Shown one piece after another: positions 17,205-26,611 of a DNA stretch of 64,000 bases. Origin of the DNA: Tenacibaculum todarodis (lineage in GTDB: Bacteria; Bacteroidota; Bacteroidia; Flavobacteriales; Flavobacteriaceae). Where the stretch lies: contig NZ_CP018155.1 in the NCBI RefSeq assembly GCF_001889045.1, positions 1,111,001-1,175,000 of the forward strand. Reading direction: 5' to 3'. Numbering within the stretch: position 1 is the stretch's first letter; each line of letters begins with the position of its first letter. The position numbers and the translations under genes were made by a program. Under the pieces are notes generated by a model. It ran no database searches. It was not told the origin of the DNA and worked only from the letters and a program-made list of their open reading frames with translations.

Positions 17205-17855
17205 ATGAAAAAATTAGGATTTTTATTTTTAGCAATATGTTTAAGTTTTAATACAGTTGCACAAAATGCATCAGAAGCAAAAAAATTATTAGATGATGTT
17301 TCTACAAAAATGGGCGCTTATAAAAATATGTATATTGGTTTTGATTCTACGTTAACAAACGAAGAAGCAGGTATTACAAACGACCCTCCAATAAGAGGAA
17401 ACATTACAATTCAGCAAGAAAAATACAACCTAAAGTATTTAGGAAATGATTTTGTTTTCGACGGAAAAAAATTAGCCGTAATTAATCACGAAGAAAAAGA
17501 AATAGCCGTTACTGAAGGAGATTTGGAAGAAGAAGATGGTTTTATTTATCCATCTAAATTATTAACTTTCTACAAAGAAGGTTATACTTTTAAAATGGGG
17601 AAGCTTCAAAATAGTAAAGGTAGAAAGTTACAATATGTAACGCTTACTCCAATTGATAGTTCTTCTGAAATTATTAAGGTTGAATTAGCTATAGATGCAA
17701 AAACTAAACATATTTATAAGTTAATACAAAGTGGAGCAAACGGCTCTAAAACTACATTTACCATTAATGTTTTTAAAAGTGATCAAACAATTTCAAGTAA
17801 ATTATTCTCGTTTGATAAAGCTAAATACCAAAAGCAAGGTTATTTAATCGATTAA
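17205..17855 (+). CDS. LolA-like outer membrane lipoprotein carrier protein
   Basis: A protein of 216 residues with a signal peptide (1-19, ending NTVAQ) and a mature LolA/LolB-like beta-fold. It starts ASEAKKLLDDVSTKMGAYKNM, the usual opening helix, and then has strands containing IRGNITIQQEKYNLKYLGNDFVFDGKKLAVI. It would carry lipoproteins across the periplasm. It sits between ftsK and an LptF/LptG permease, the conserved flavobacterial order. A small GC-rich hairpin precedes it, but without a T-run. Confidence 0.88.
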   Translation: MKKLGFLFLAICLSFNTVAQNASEAKKLLDDVSTKMGAYKNMYIGFDSTLTNEEAGITNDPPIRGNITIQQEKYNLKYLGNDFVFDGKKLAVINHEEKEIAVTEGDLEEEDGFIYPSKLLTFYKEGYTFKMGKLQNSKGRKLQYVTLTPIDSSSEIIKVELAIDAKTKHIYKLIQSGANGSKTTFTINVFKSDQTISSKLFSFDKAKYQKQGYLID

Positions 17856-17900
17856 TCTTCAATTAACAGAAATTTAGTAGCTTTTTTAAAAGGAACAAAG

Positions 17901-17908
17901 TACTTTTG
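17901..17908 (+). promoter_or_regulatory. -7 promoter element abutting the lptF/G-like start
   Basis: TACTTTTG (TAnnTTTG) ends only 5 bases before the GTG start codon at 17914. If it is active, transcription would begin at or next to the start codon and the message would have little or no leader. Confidence 0.45.
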
Positions 17909-17913
17909 CTTCT

Positions 17914-19362
17914 GTGAAAATTTTAGATAAATACATACTAAAATCTTTTTTAGGCCCCTTTTTTGCAACTTTTTTTATCATACTATTTGTATTGGTAATG
18001 CAAGCTGTATGGTTTTTTTTCGATCAAATTGCAGGAAAAGGGATTACTTTTGATATTATTCTAAAGTTTATCTATTACGCATCACTAATAGTACTTTCAC
18101 AAGCTTTACCAATTGCCGTTTTATTATCTTCAATAATGACTTTGGGTAATCTTTCTGAAAAATATGAATTTGCCGCTGCAAAATCTGCCGGTATTTCTTT
18201 ACCAAGGATTGTTCGTTCTTTAATTGTATTCGCAATTTTTATTAGTGCTGCAAATTTTTTAATATCAAACTATGTGTATCCGTACGCTAACTTAAAAATT
18301 ATAAATTTAAAGCTGAATATTAAAAAGAAGCAACCAGCTTTAGCACTAGTTCCTGGTAGTTTTAATTCAGAAATACCTAATTATCAAATTAAATTTGACG
18401 AAAAATACGGAGAAGAAAGCAACTTACTTAAAAATGTTTTAATCTACGATTTATCAGAAAGAAAAGGAAATAAGAAAATTATCACAGCCAAAAAAGGAAA
18501 GATAGTTTCTGAAGAAGGCAGTAGATACATGACACTTATTCTTAATGATGGTCATTTTTTTGAAAATCATATCAAGCAAAATACAACTTATGAAGATAAG
18601 AAAAAAATGCCTGCTTCTTATGCAGATTTTGATGAATACACTATAAACATTGATGTCTCTGCTCTAGATAAAGATGATCTAGGTGAAGAAAAATATACCA
18701 AGAACTTTAACATGTTAAGTTTAAAACAGCTAAAAGATACTGTGCCAACACTTAAACAAAACTATGATGAGTATATTAATGGTAGAGCAAAAACCTTAGG
18801 TTTAGATGTTAGAGTAAATGAGCTGCATCAGTACCCAGATTCTCTTATTAACAAGAAATTAAACCCAATAATTCTTGATAATTTTGAACTTAAACAGCAA
18901 GTAAACATTCTAAATACAGCGTTAGCAAAAACTAAACGTTCTATAAATAATATAAAAAACAATAAAGAAAGCCTAAAGCAACGTAGAAAGGTTTTAAACC
19001 TTTATGATGTTGAATTTTACAACAGAGTAGCTTTATCTTTATCTTGTATTCTATTATTTTTTATCGGAGCTCCATTAGGATCAATTATAAGAAAAGGTGG
19101 TTTTGGTTTGCCAATGATTTTAGCAATAGCTATTTATGTAGTCTATTTCTTTACAAATTCATTTGGTAAAAACCTTGCAGAAGAAAGTTCTGTTTCCGCC
19201 ATTGTTGGTTCGTGGATTGCTGTATTAGCATTACTCCCATTTGCAATATTATTAACTATAAGAGCATCAAAAGATAAAGGATTATTTGATATAAATTCAT
19301 TTTTATCACCTATCATTAATTTCTTTAAAAAATTATTTTCTAAAAAGAACAAAGCCATTTAA
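17914..19362 (+). CDS. LptF/LptG family permease
   Basis: A protein of 482 residues with a GTG start, chosen because MKILDKYILKSFLGPFF is the normal N-terminus of the family. The layout is typical YjgP/YjgQ: three membrane helices (about 10-125), a large periplasmic beta-jellyroll (about 130-360, with an extra coiled segment near 300-345), and three more helices (about 370-460). It forms the inner-membrane part of the Lpt machine that extracts lipopolysaccharide for transport to the outer membrane. Whether it plays the LptF or the LptG part cannot be told. It is followed after one base by ribB. Confidence 0.93.
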   Translation: MKILDKYILKSFLGPFFATFFIILFVLVMQAVWFFFDQIAGKGITFDIILKFIYYASLIVLSQALPIAVLLSSIMTLGNLSEKYEFAAAKSAGISLPRIVRSLIVFAIFISAANFLISNYVYPYANLKIINLKLNIKKKQPALALVPGSFNSEIPNYQIKFDEKYGEESNLLKNVLIYDLSERKGNKKIITAKKGKIVSEEGSRYMTLILNDGHFFENHIKQNTTYEDKKKMPASYADFDEYTINIDVSALDKDDLGEEKYTKNFNMLSLKQLKDTVPTLKQNYDEYINGRAKTLGLDVRVNELHQYPDSLINKKLNPIILDNFELKQQVNILNTALAKTKRSINNIKNNKESLKQRRKVLNLYDVEFYNRVALSLSCILLFFIGAPLGSIIRKGGFGLPMILAIAIYVVYFFTNSFGKNLAEESSVSAIVGSWIAVLALLPFAILLTIRASKDKGLFDINSFLSPIINFFKKLFSKKNKAI

Positions 19363-19363
19363 A

Positions 19364-20506
19364 ATGACAACAGCCACAGAAAAAAACATACATTTAAATA
19401 CAATTAAAGAAGCCATTGAAGACATTAAAAACGGAAAGGTAATTATTGTTGTTGATGATGAAGACAGAGAAAATGAAGGAGATTTTTTAGCCGCTGCAGA
19501 AATGGTTACACCAGAAATGGTAAACTTTATGGCTACACATGGACGTGGTTTAATTTGTACACCACTTACTGAAAGTAGATGTAAAGAATTAGAGTTGGGT
19601 ATGATGGTAAACAACAATACAGACCCAATGGAAACTGCATTTACAGTTTCTGTAGATTTACGTGGAAAAGGAGTTACAACAGGTATTTCTGCATCAGATA
19701 GAGCTTTAACAATTAAAGCATTAGTAAACCCTGATACAAAACCATTTGACTTAGCAAGACCAGGACATATTTTTCCTTTAAGAGCAAAAGATGGTGGTGT
19801 TTTAAGAAGAACAGGGCATACTGAAGCTGCAATAGACTTTGCTCGTTTGGCTGGCTTACAACCTGCAGGAGTTATCGTAGAAATTATGAATGAAGACGGA
19901 ACAATGGCTCGTTTACCTCAGCTGTTAAAAGTTGCTAAAAAATTCGATTTAAAAATTGTTTCTATTGAAGATTTAGTTGCTTACCGAATGGAACACGATT
20001 CTTTAATTGAGAAAAAAGAAGATTTTACCATTCAAACTCGTTTTGGAGATTTCCGCTTAAGAGCTTATCAACAAACAACTAATAATCAAGTCCATATAGC
20101 ATTAACTAAAGGAACTTGGTCTACAAATGAGCCTGTTTTAACGCGTGTAAATTCTACATTAGTTAATAATGATATTCTTGGTACACTTACCAATAATGCA
20201 GATAAGAAGTTAGACCAAATGTTTAAGCTTATAAATGACGAAGGAAAAGGCGCAATTTTATTTATCAACCAACAAGTGCAATCTTTAAATTTATTAAATA
20301 GATTAAGTGCATTAAAAGAGAGTCAATCTAAAGGAGAATTAAAAGCACCTAGCATTAACTTAGATAATAAAGACTTCGGAATTGGAGCACAAATTTTACA
20401 CGATTTAAACTTACATAAACTTCGTTTAGTATCTAACACACAACAAACAAAACGTGTTGGTATGATTGGTTATGGTTTAGAAATTGTAGATTATGTATCT
20501 TATTAA
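19364..20506 (+). CDS. ribB: 3,4-dihydroxy-2-butanone 4-phosphate synthase with degenerate GTP cyclohydrolase II domain
   Basis: A protein of 380 residues. The N-terminal RibB domain (about 10-208) is intact: DDEDRENEGD at 31-40, THGRGLICTPL at 58-68, and RTGHTEAAIDFARLAGL with the catalytic region. It makes the four-carbon precursor of riboflavin from ribulose 5-phosphate. The C-terminal half aligns with GTP cyclohydrolase II (FGDFRLRAY, then FGIGAQILHDLNLHKLRLVSN) but contains no cysteine at all, so the three zinc ligands are lost. It is therefore most likely a RibB enzyme with a non-catalytic tail, and GTP cyclohydrolase II should be encoded elsewhere. Confidence 0.92.
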   Translation: MTTATEKNIHLNTIKEAIEDIKNGKVIIVVDDEDRENEGDFLAAAEMVTPEMVNFMATHGRGLICTPLTESRCKELELGMMVNNNTDPMETAFTVSVDLRGKGVTTGISASDRALTIKALVNPDTKPFDLARPGHIFPLRAKDGGVLRRTGHTEAAIDFARLAGLQPAGVIVEIMNEDGTMARLPQLLKVAKKFDLKIVSIEDLVAYRMEHDSLIEKKEDFTIQTRFGDFRLRAYQQTTNNQVHIALTKGTWSTNEPVLTRVNSTLVNNDILGTLTNNADKKLDQMFKLINDEGKGAILFINQQVQSLNLLNRLSALKESQSKGELKAPSINLDNKDFGIGAQILHDLNLHKLRLVSNTQQTKRVGMIGYGLEIVDYVSY

Positions 20507-20571
20507 AATTTGAAGTGTGTAATAGGGAGTTGGAAGAAAAATATTTATTCAACCAAAAATCTTTAAACTTC

Positions 20572-21279
20572 CTACTTCATATTTTTCACCTCTACTCCAC
20601 TTTCTAATTCAATTGGATTTTCATTTTGTTGAAATAAACGCGCGGTTAAATTACCGCGAAGCGTAATTTTTTCATTTTTAACTTCTAACCAAGAACCTTC
20701 TCGTAAGCCTAAAACAGAAGTTTCATTAAATACATGATACTCTTTAATTCTAGTTTCACGAGTTTCCCCCATGTGTGTAGAACCTTCTATTGGATCTAAA
20801 TAATGCGCATTTATATTGAATGGAATTAAACTCATTGTGTTAAAACTTGGCGGATACACAATTGGCATGTCGTTAGTGTTCATCATAGTTACACCACAAA
20901 TATTACTTCCTGCACTTGTACCTAAATAAGGGGTTCCGTTTTCTAAAGTTTGTTTTAAAGTTAACAAGACATTGTTTTTATACAACTGATTTACCAATTC
21001 AAAGGTATTTCCGCCTCCTGTAAAAATACCTTGAGCATTCTTTATAGCTTCCTTCGGATTACTAAACTGATGAATTCCAACTACTTTTTTATCAATTTTA
21101 GCAAAAGCTTTTGCAGCAATTTCTGTGTATTTGTTGTATGAAATTCCTCCAGGACGTGCATAAGGAATAAATAAAATGGTTTCCGATTGCGAAAAAAAAG
21201 CTTTTAAAGTTGGTAATAAATATGCTAAATATCCGCTTCCGTGAACTGTAGATGTACTTGCAATTAGTAAGTTTTTCAT
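20572..21279 (-). CDS. pepE: Dipeptidase E (alpha-aspartyl dipeptidase, S51)
   Basis: A protein of 235 residues from the MKNLLIAS start; an ATG two codons upstream is also possible. The nucleophile motif is GTSAGSNICG, with S122. Upstream GIFTGGGNTFELV and downstream FNINAHYLDP supply the other conserved active-site regions of the family. It cleaves Asp-X dipeptides in the cytoplasm. It is convergent with ribB and is transcribed alone. Confidence 0.94.
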   Translation of the reverse strand: MKNLLIASTSTVHGSGYLAYLLPTLKAFFSQSETILFIPYARPGGISYNKYTEIAAKAFAKIDKKVVGIHQFSNPKEAIKNAQGIFTGGGNTFELVNQLYKNNVLLTLKQTLENGTPYLGTSAGSNICGVTMMNTNDMPIVYPPSFNTMSLIPFNINAHYLDPIEGSTHMGETRETRIKEYHVFNETSVLGLREGSWLEVKNEKITLRGNLTARLFQQNENPIELESGVEVKNMK

Positions 21280-21362
21280 AAACACGAAATTAACAAAAGT
21301 TTACAAATCCTTTAAAACATTTTTAAGAATGTTTATAACGTTATTTGTATGAAATCTACTGA

Positions 21363-22172
21363 ATGCAAAAAAAAATACTTTTCTTTTTCTTATTAATTAC
21401 TTCAGTTTTATACGCACAAAATAAGCCTGTAATTTTATATGGTAAAGTTACAGACTCTTTTAACCCTATAGAAAATACCCATGTATTTAACTTAAATACC
21501 AAACAAGGAACTTTTACAAACAAAGAAGGTCTCTTTAGAATTTTTGCTAAAGAAAATGATAACTTACAACTTTCTTCAATTGGTTATGAAACCATTATTT
21601 TTAAAGTAACTACCTATAGTTTAGGATTAAACGCAAACACAATTCAACTAAAAATAAAAGAGATTGAATTGGATGAAGTTGAAATAAAAAAACACAATTT
21701 ATTAGGTGCTTTAGATTTAGATATTAAACAAGTACCTCAAGACAAAGTTTTAGAGTCAGTTGATAGTTGGCTTGAGGAGATAATGAATATGAGTGAGGAT
21801 GCTAAAAAGAATTTGCCAATTGGTAAAGATGAATTACACCTTGTAAAGCCCAATAAAGTTAATATAGCTAATAGCTTTAAAGGAGTTGGTGGCAGTTTTG
21901 GAATTGGAGGCAAATCCTCTAAACAGAAAAAAGAATTGGAATTAAAATTAGAAGCCAAGCAAAATTTTCCCAAAAGAATATTATCTTTATTAGGGAAAGA
22001 TTTTTTTTATAACGATTTAAAAATACCAAAAGATAATTATTATCATTTTATAGATTATTGTTCTTACAAAAGCATAGAAAAATTATTTAAGAATGAAGAA
22101 ATACTCGAGTTAATTCGTATTTTTCAAGAAGAAAGCATCAGTTATCTAAAAGTTATAAAAAAACAAGATTGA
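21363..22172 (+). CDS. Secreted carboxypeptidase-regulatory-like domain protein, paralogue 1
   Basis: A protein of 269 residues with a signal peptide (1-18, ending LYAQ). A CarboxypepD_reg-like beta-sandwich (about 22-105) follows: LYGKVTDSFNPIENTHVFNL, then TKQGTFTNKEGLFRIFA and LSSIGYETIIFKV. This is the domain that opens SusC-type TonB receptors, but no plug or barrel follows. The C-terminal helical part has a conserved LLGKDFFYNDLKIPKDNYYHF block near residues 210-240. It is the first of three chained paralogues. The function is unknown; envelope location is inferred. Confidence 0.8.
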   Translation: MQKKILFFFLLITSVLYAQNKPVILYGKVTDSFNPIENTHVFNLNTKQGTFTNKEGLFRIFAKENDNLQLSSIGYETIIFKVTTYSLGLNANTIQLKIKEIELDEVEIKKHNLLGALDLDIKQVPQDKVLESVDSWLEEIMNMSEDAKKNLPIGKDELHLVKPNKVNIANSFKGVGGSFGIGGKSSKQKKELELKLEAKQNFPKRILSLLGKDFFYNDLKIPKDNYYHFIDYCSYKSIEKLFKNEEILELIRIFQEESISYLKVIKKQD

Positions 22173-22966
22173 AAAAACTATTACTCCTTTTTATTTTAAG
22201 CTCAATTACTATTTCTGCACAAGAAAGAAAAACCTTGTATGGTACAGTTTCAGATTCAATTAATGCAATTAGAAACGTACATGTAATTAACATGCAAACT
22301 AAACAAGCAACTTATACCGATATTAATGGTAATTTTAGAATTTTCGCCAAAATTGGAGATTCTCTTAAAGTTACATCAATACAATATGATACCAAATTTT
22401 ATAAAGTAAACAAAGTTAGTTTTGGCTTTAATGATTTGCATATTTTTATTGATAAAAAAGTTTATGAATTAGATGAAGTTCATGTTAAAAACACAGATTT
22501 ATTGGGTAATCTTACTTCTGACATTAACAAAACACCAAGAGACAAAAAAGCTGAAGCTTTAGAGAAATTAATGGATTTTTCTAAGATTGATATGACAGCA
22601 CCAACTAAAGACGATCATATTGACAAAAGAGTTAGACCACATATTGTTGAATCAGATCCCACAAAAGCCTTTGCTGGAGCTGGTACTTCAATTGGAATGC
22701 CTTTTAAGTATTCAGAAAGATTATGGGCTTTGCGTAGAGATTTAGCTTTTAAAAAATCGTTTCCTGCAAAAATTTTAAATAACTTTGGCGAGCAATTCTT
22801 CTTTGAAGAATTAAAAATTCCTGTTGAAAGGTATTATCATTTTTTAGAATATTGTAATCCTTTAGGTATAGAAAATTTATACAAAAAAGGGAATCATTTA
22901 AAAGTTATTGAAATACTAAAACAAGAGCATGTGGAGTATTTAAAAATTATAAATAAACAAGATTGA
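22169..22966 (+). CDS. Secreted carboxypeptidase-regulatory-like domain protein, paralogue 2
   Basis: A protein of 265 residues that starts with TTG, which overlaps the stop codon of the previous gene in a TTGA junction. This start gives a clean signal peptide (KKLLLLFILSSITISAQ). The domain order is the same as in paralogue 1: regulatory-like beta-sandwich (about 20-100), then a helical region with NNFGEQFFFEELKIPVERYY near 205-225. It ends YLKIINKQD, almost the same as the end of paralogue 1 (YLKVIKKQD). It arose by tandem duplication. Confidence 0.8.
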   Translation: MKKLLLLFILSSITISAQERKTLYGTVSDSINAIRNVHVINMQTKQATYTDINGNFRIFAKIGDSLKVTSIQYDTKFYKVNKVSFGFNDLHIFIDKKVYELDEVHVKNTDLLGNLTSDINKTPRDKKAEALEKLMDFSKIDMTAPTKDDHIDKRVRPHIVESDPTKAFAGAGTSIGMPFKYSERLWALRRDLAFKKSFPAKILNNFGEQFFFEELKIPVERYYHFLEYCNPLGIENLYKKGNHLKVIEILKQEHVEYLKIINKQD

Positions 22967-23730
22967 AAAAATTACTCTTTATTTTTATTTTAAGCACCTT
23001 ATCTATTTCTGCCCAAGAAAGAAAAGCTTTATACGGAACAACTTTAGACGCTGTAAAAAGTATTAGTAATGCCCACATAATTAACTTAAATACCAAACAG
23101 GGAACTTTAAGTAATAATAGCGGAGAATTTAGAATTTTTGCTCAACCAAAAGATTCCATAAAAATTTCGTTTCTAGGTTATAAAACAAAAATTTGGGTAA
23201 TTACTCTTGATGACTTTGGTCTTCAAAAAAATAAAATTACACTTATTAAAACGCCTATTAATCTAGATGAAGTTAAATTAAGAAAGAATAATTTACTAAG
23301 TTTTATAGAAACCGATATTAATGATGTTAAAATTAAAGAAGAAGTTAGCGCTGAATCTTTAAATCTGCCATACGCTGGTTCAAGAATTTTAACTGTTGCA
23401 GAAAGAAGATTGCATACTGCTACTACAAGTTCTGGCGGAATAGCAATAGATCCTTTATTAAATTGGATTTCTGGACGAACAAAAAAATTGAAGAGATTAA
23501 AAGTAATTGAAGATAAAGAGAAAAGAATATTACGTTTATTTAACAATTATCAACTTTATATAAATCAGGAATTGAAAATTTTAAACGAAGACACCTACCT
23601 TTTTGTTTCCTACTGCGAAGAAGACAAAGACTTTAATCCACTTTATTTTAAAGATCAAATTTCAATGGCACACTTTTTACAAGATAAATCTGAAAAATTT
23701 AAAAAACTAAACCCTAAAAAATATAATTAG
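22963..23730 (+). CDS. Secreted carboxypeptidase-regulatory-like domain protein, paralogue 3
   Basis: A protein of 255 residues, again beginning with a TTG inside a TTGA stop-start overlap. It has a signal peptide (KKLLFIFILSTLSISAQ) and the same N-terminal beta-sandwich (LYGTTLDAVKSISNAHIINL). The C-terminal half has diverged: it has an RILTVAERRLHTATTSSGG segment and a Lys-rich stretch and lacks the KQD ending. The function is unknown. The three genes form one transcription unit. Confidence 0.8.
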   Translation: MKKLLFIFILSTLSISAQERKALYGTTLDAVKSISNAHIINLNTKQGTLSNNSGEFRIFAQPKDSIKISFLGYKTKIWVITLDDFGLQKNKITLIKTPINLDEVKLRKNNLLSFIETDINDVKIKEEVSAESLNLPYAGSRILTVAERRLHTATTSSGGIAIDPLLNWISGRTKKLKRLKVIEDKEKRILRLFNNYQLYINQELKILNEDTYLFVSYCEEDKDFNPLYFKDQISMAHFLQDKSEKFKKLNPKKYN

Positions 23731-23763
23731 TACTTTGGCGCAGTATTTGACTTTATTCAAACT

Positions 23764-24255
23764 ATGAAAAAAATAATCACCCTTTTTGTATTACTACCGC
23801 TACTTTCTTTTTCGGCACACAAATACTATTTAAGTTTAACTCAAATAGAATTTAATAAAGAAGCACAATCTGTTCAAATAATTACCAATGTTTTTATGGA
23901 TGATATTGAACTTGCCATAAACAAAGATTATACTGTAGATTTACAACTAACTACAGAGAAAGAACCTAAAAATGTAGATGAGTATTTTGAGAAATATGTA
24001 ACTAAGCATTTAAAAATAAAAATTGATAATATTGATAAACCCTTCACTTTTATTGGAAAAGAATACGATGGAGACATTGTTTACTTTTACTTAGAAATAG
24101 AAAATATAACAGCAGTTGCTACTTTAGAAATTAATAATACAATATTGGTAAAACATTTTCCAGACCAGCAAAACTTAATAAAAGCAAAGGCAAACGGAAA
24201 AAATATTAGCAAAATGTTGACCAAGAAAAATGATAAAGGTTTGTTAAAGTTTTAA
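23764..24255 (+). CDS. DUF6702 family protein
   Basis: A protein of 163 residues with a short signal peptide (1-17, ending LSFSA) and the opening HKYYLSLTQIEFNKEAQSV typical of DUF6702. The mature protein is beta-rich with a pattern ITNVFMDDIELAINKDYTVD. It is probably periplasmic. The gene normally lies just upstream of M1 metallopeptidases in flavobacteria, as here (61 bases to the next start), so a shared role in peptide handling is possible but unproven. Confidence 0.8.
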   Translation: MKKIITLFVLLPLLSFSAHKYYLSLTQIEFNKEAQSVQIITNVFMDDIELAINKDYTVDLQLTTEKEPKNVDEYFEKYVTKHLKIKIDNIDKPFTFIGKEYDGDIVYFYLEIENITAVATLEINNTILVKHFPDQQNLIKAKANGKNISKMLTKKNDKGLLKF

Positions 24256-24316
24256 CACTTTTTAACTTTTTTACTGACTAATCCTTAATTTGTACGCTAA
24301 TTCAAATTTCGTACAA

Positions 24317-26446
24317 ATGAAAAAAATAACACTACTCTTATTAAGTGTTTTTTTTATTGGAGCATCTACATTTGCCCAAGAGAAAAAAATAACAAAACAA
24401 GGACATACTAATCAGAATAAGTTTAAACAACTTAAGCAAGAATTAGCAACGCCAAACAGTCAAAGAACTGCTTCTGGTGCGCCTGGTGTAAACTACACAC
24501 AACAAAAGGTTGATTATGTAATGGATATCGTTTTAGATGACGAAAACCAAAAAATTACAGGTAATGAAACTATTTTGTACCACAATAATTCTAAAGATGA
24601 ATTAACATATTTATGGGTTCAATTAGACCAAAATATGAGAGCAAAAGACTCTAAAACTCCAGATATTTCTACAAATAAAGTGCCATCAAAGATTCCGAAA
24701 AGATTTTTTGACAGAGCTTTTCCGGACAAACCGTTTGACGGTGGTTTCAACATCACAGCAGTAACAAACACAGACGGAAGTAATTTATCGCACACCATTA
24801 ACCAAACAATGATGCGTATAAACCTACCAAAACCATTAGCTGCTGGAGAAAAATTTTCATTCAACATTTCTTGGTGGTATAATATTAATAATCATAGAAC
24901 ACAAGGCGGTAGATCTGGTTTCGAGCATTTTACTGAAAACGGAAACAACAATTATGTAATTGCTCAATTTTACCCAAGAATGTGTGTGTATGATAATGTA
25001 GAAGGTTGGCAAAATGACCAATTCTGGGGAAGAAGTGAATTCGCTCTTGAATTTGGAGATTTTGATGTAAATATTACGGTTCCCGCAGATCATATGTTAG
25101 GTGCAACTGGTGTTTTACAAAATAGAAAAGAAGTTTTTACTAAAACCGAATTAAAGCGTTTTGCTCAAGCAAGAAAAACATTTGACAATCCAGTTGTAAT
25201 TCGTACACAAGAAGAAGCTACAAAAATTGAAAAAAGTAAGACTACAAAAACTAAAACTTGGAAATTTAAAGCAACCAACGTAAGAGATTACGCGTTTGCA
25301 ACTTCAAGAAAATTTATTTTTGATGCAATGGCAGTAAATATTAACGGAAGAACTGTTATGGCAGAATCTTTATATTCTAAAGAAGCAAATCCATTATACG
25401 GAGAACATTCTACCAGAGCAACTGCACAAACTTTAAAAACATACTCTAAATATACGTTTGATTATCCGTATCACAAAGCAATTTCTGTAGATGGACAAAT
25501 GGGAATGGAATATCCACAGATTTGTTTCAATCCTGGAAGACCAAATGCAGACGGAACATATTCAGACAGAACAAAATACAGAATGATAAAAGTTACCATT
25601 CATGAAGTTGGACATAACTTTTTTCCAATGATTGTAAATTCTGATGAAAGACAATGGACTTGGATGGACGAAGGTTTAAATTCTTACATGGAAATGTTAG
25701 CAGAATGGGATTATGACAAAGATTTTCCTATAACAAGAGGATTGCCAAAAAACATTGTAAAATACATGAGCGGAGATCAATCTAAAATAGCGCCAATAAT
25801 GTCTAAAGGAGATCACACTTATAGCTTTGGTAACAATGCTTACGGAAAACCTGCAACAGCCTTATACATTTTAAGAAATACAATTATGGGTAAAGAATTA
25901 TTTGATCATGCTTTTAAAACTTATGCTCAAAGATGGAAATTTAAACACCCAACTCCAGCAGATTTCTTTAGAACTATGGAAGATGCTTCTGGTGTAGATT
26001 TAGATTGGTTCTGGAGAGGATGGTTCTATACAACTGATGTAACTGATATTGGTATAAAAGGTGTTAAAAAATTCCACACAAAACCAAACGGAAATAATGT
26101 AGATTTTATTGAAGATACTACTGAAGGATTAGGTTTTGGAGCTGGAAAAAGCACAGATTCTAAATATCATTATGAAATTACGTATGAAAAACCAGGAGGT
26201 TTAGTAATGCCTATTATTGTAAAGTTCGATTATAAAGACGGAACAACAGAAAGAAAAGTTTATCCAGCTCAAATTTGGAGGCTTAATGATAAAGAAATAA
26301 CCAAAGTATTTTCTTCAAACAAAGAAATTTCTAAAATTACAATTGATCCAGACTTAGAAACTGCAGATGTAGATACTTCTAATAATAGCTGGCCAAAGGA
26401 AACAAAAAATAAATTTGATAAATTTAAAAATAAAGTAAAAGGTTAG
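24317..26446 (+). CDS. M1 family zinc metallopeptidase, secreted, copy 1
   Basis: A protein of 709 residues from the ATG at 24317, which gives a clean signal peptide (MKKITLLLLSVFFIGASTFAQ); an in-frame TTG at 24290 was rejected. The zinc motif HEVGH is at 429-433, and the third ligand lies in WMDEGLNSY about 20 residues later. The substrate-binding loop reads GMEYP in place of the GAMEN of classical aminopeptidases. The N-terminal M1 beta-domain (about 60-300) includes YLWVQLDQNMRA. It probably digests peptides in the periplasm or outside the cell. A close paralogue follows. Confidence 0.9.
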   Translation: MKKITLLLLSVFFIGASTFAQEKKITKQGHTNQNKFKQLKQELATPNSQRTASGAPGVNYTQQKVDYVMDIVLDDENQKITGNETILYHNNSKDELTYLWVQLDQNMRAKDSKTPDISTNKVPSKIPKRFFDRAFPDKPFDGGFNITAVTNTDGSNLSHTINQTMMRINLPKPLAAGEKFSFNISWWYNINNHRTQGGRSGFEHFTENGNNNYVIAQFYPRMCVYDNVEGWQNDQFWGRSEFALEFGDFDVNITVPADHMLGATGVLQNRKEVFTKTELKRFAQARKTFDNPVVIRTQEEATKIEKSKTTKTKTWKFKATNVRDYAFATSRKFIFDAMAVNINGRTVMAESLYSKEANPLYGEHSTRATAQTLKTYSKYTFDYPYHKAISVDGQMGMEYPQICFNPGRPNADGTYSDRTKYRMIKVTIHEVGHNFFPMIVNSDERQWTWMDEGLNSYMEMLAEWDYDKDFPITRGLPKNIVKYMSGDQSKIAPIMSKGDHTYSFGNNAYGKPATALYILRNTIMGKELFDHAFKTYAQRWKFKHPTPADFFRTMEDASGVDLDWFWRGWFYTTDVTDIGIKGVKKFHTKPNGNNVDFIEDTTEGLGFGAGKSTDSKYHYEITYEKPGGLVMPIIVKFDYKDGTTERKVYPAQIWRLNDKEITKVFSSNKEISKITIDPDLETADVDTSNNSWPKETKNKFDKFKNKVKG

Positions 26447-26463
26447 TAAATGTAGACTTTAAT

Positions 26464-26494
26464 AAAAAGCGATATCGAGAGGTATCGCTTTTTT
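26464..26494 (+). terminator. Rho-independent terminator after first M1 peptidase
   Basis: An 11-bp perfect stem, AAAAAGCGATA (26464-26474) with TATCGCTTTTT (26483-26493), an 8-base loop and a T-run. It separates the two M1 genes transcriptionally. Confidence 0.88.
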
Positions 26495-26611
26495 ATGCCA
26501 TCAAATTTTTAAAAACTTAAAGGTTTGTTAAAATTTTAACAATTGACACTTAAAACTGCTGATTAATCCGTAATTTTCAGCCTATTATTAAATAATTCAA
26601 ACTATAACTAA

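Noticed and set aside
23669-23684. A TGGCAC sequence as a second sigma-54 promoter
   Set aside because: It lies inside a coding region and no TTGC follows at the required 5-base spacing. A TGGCAC near 56349 fails for the same reason.
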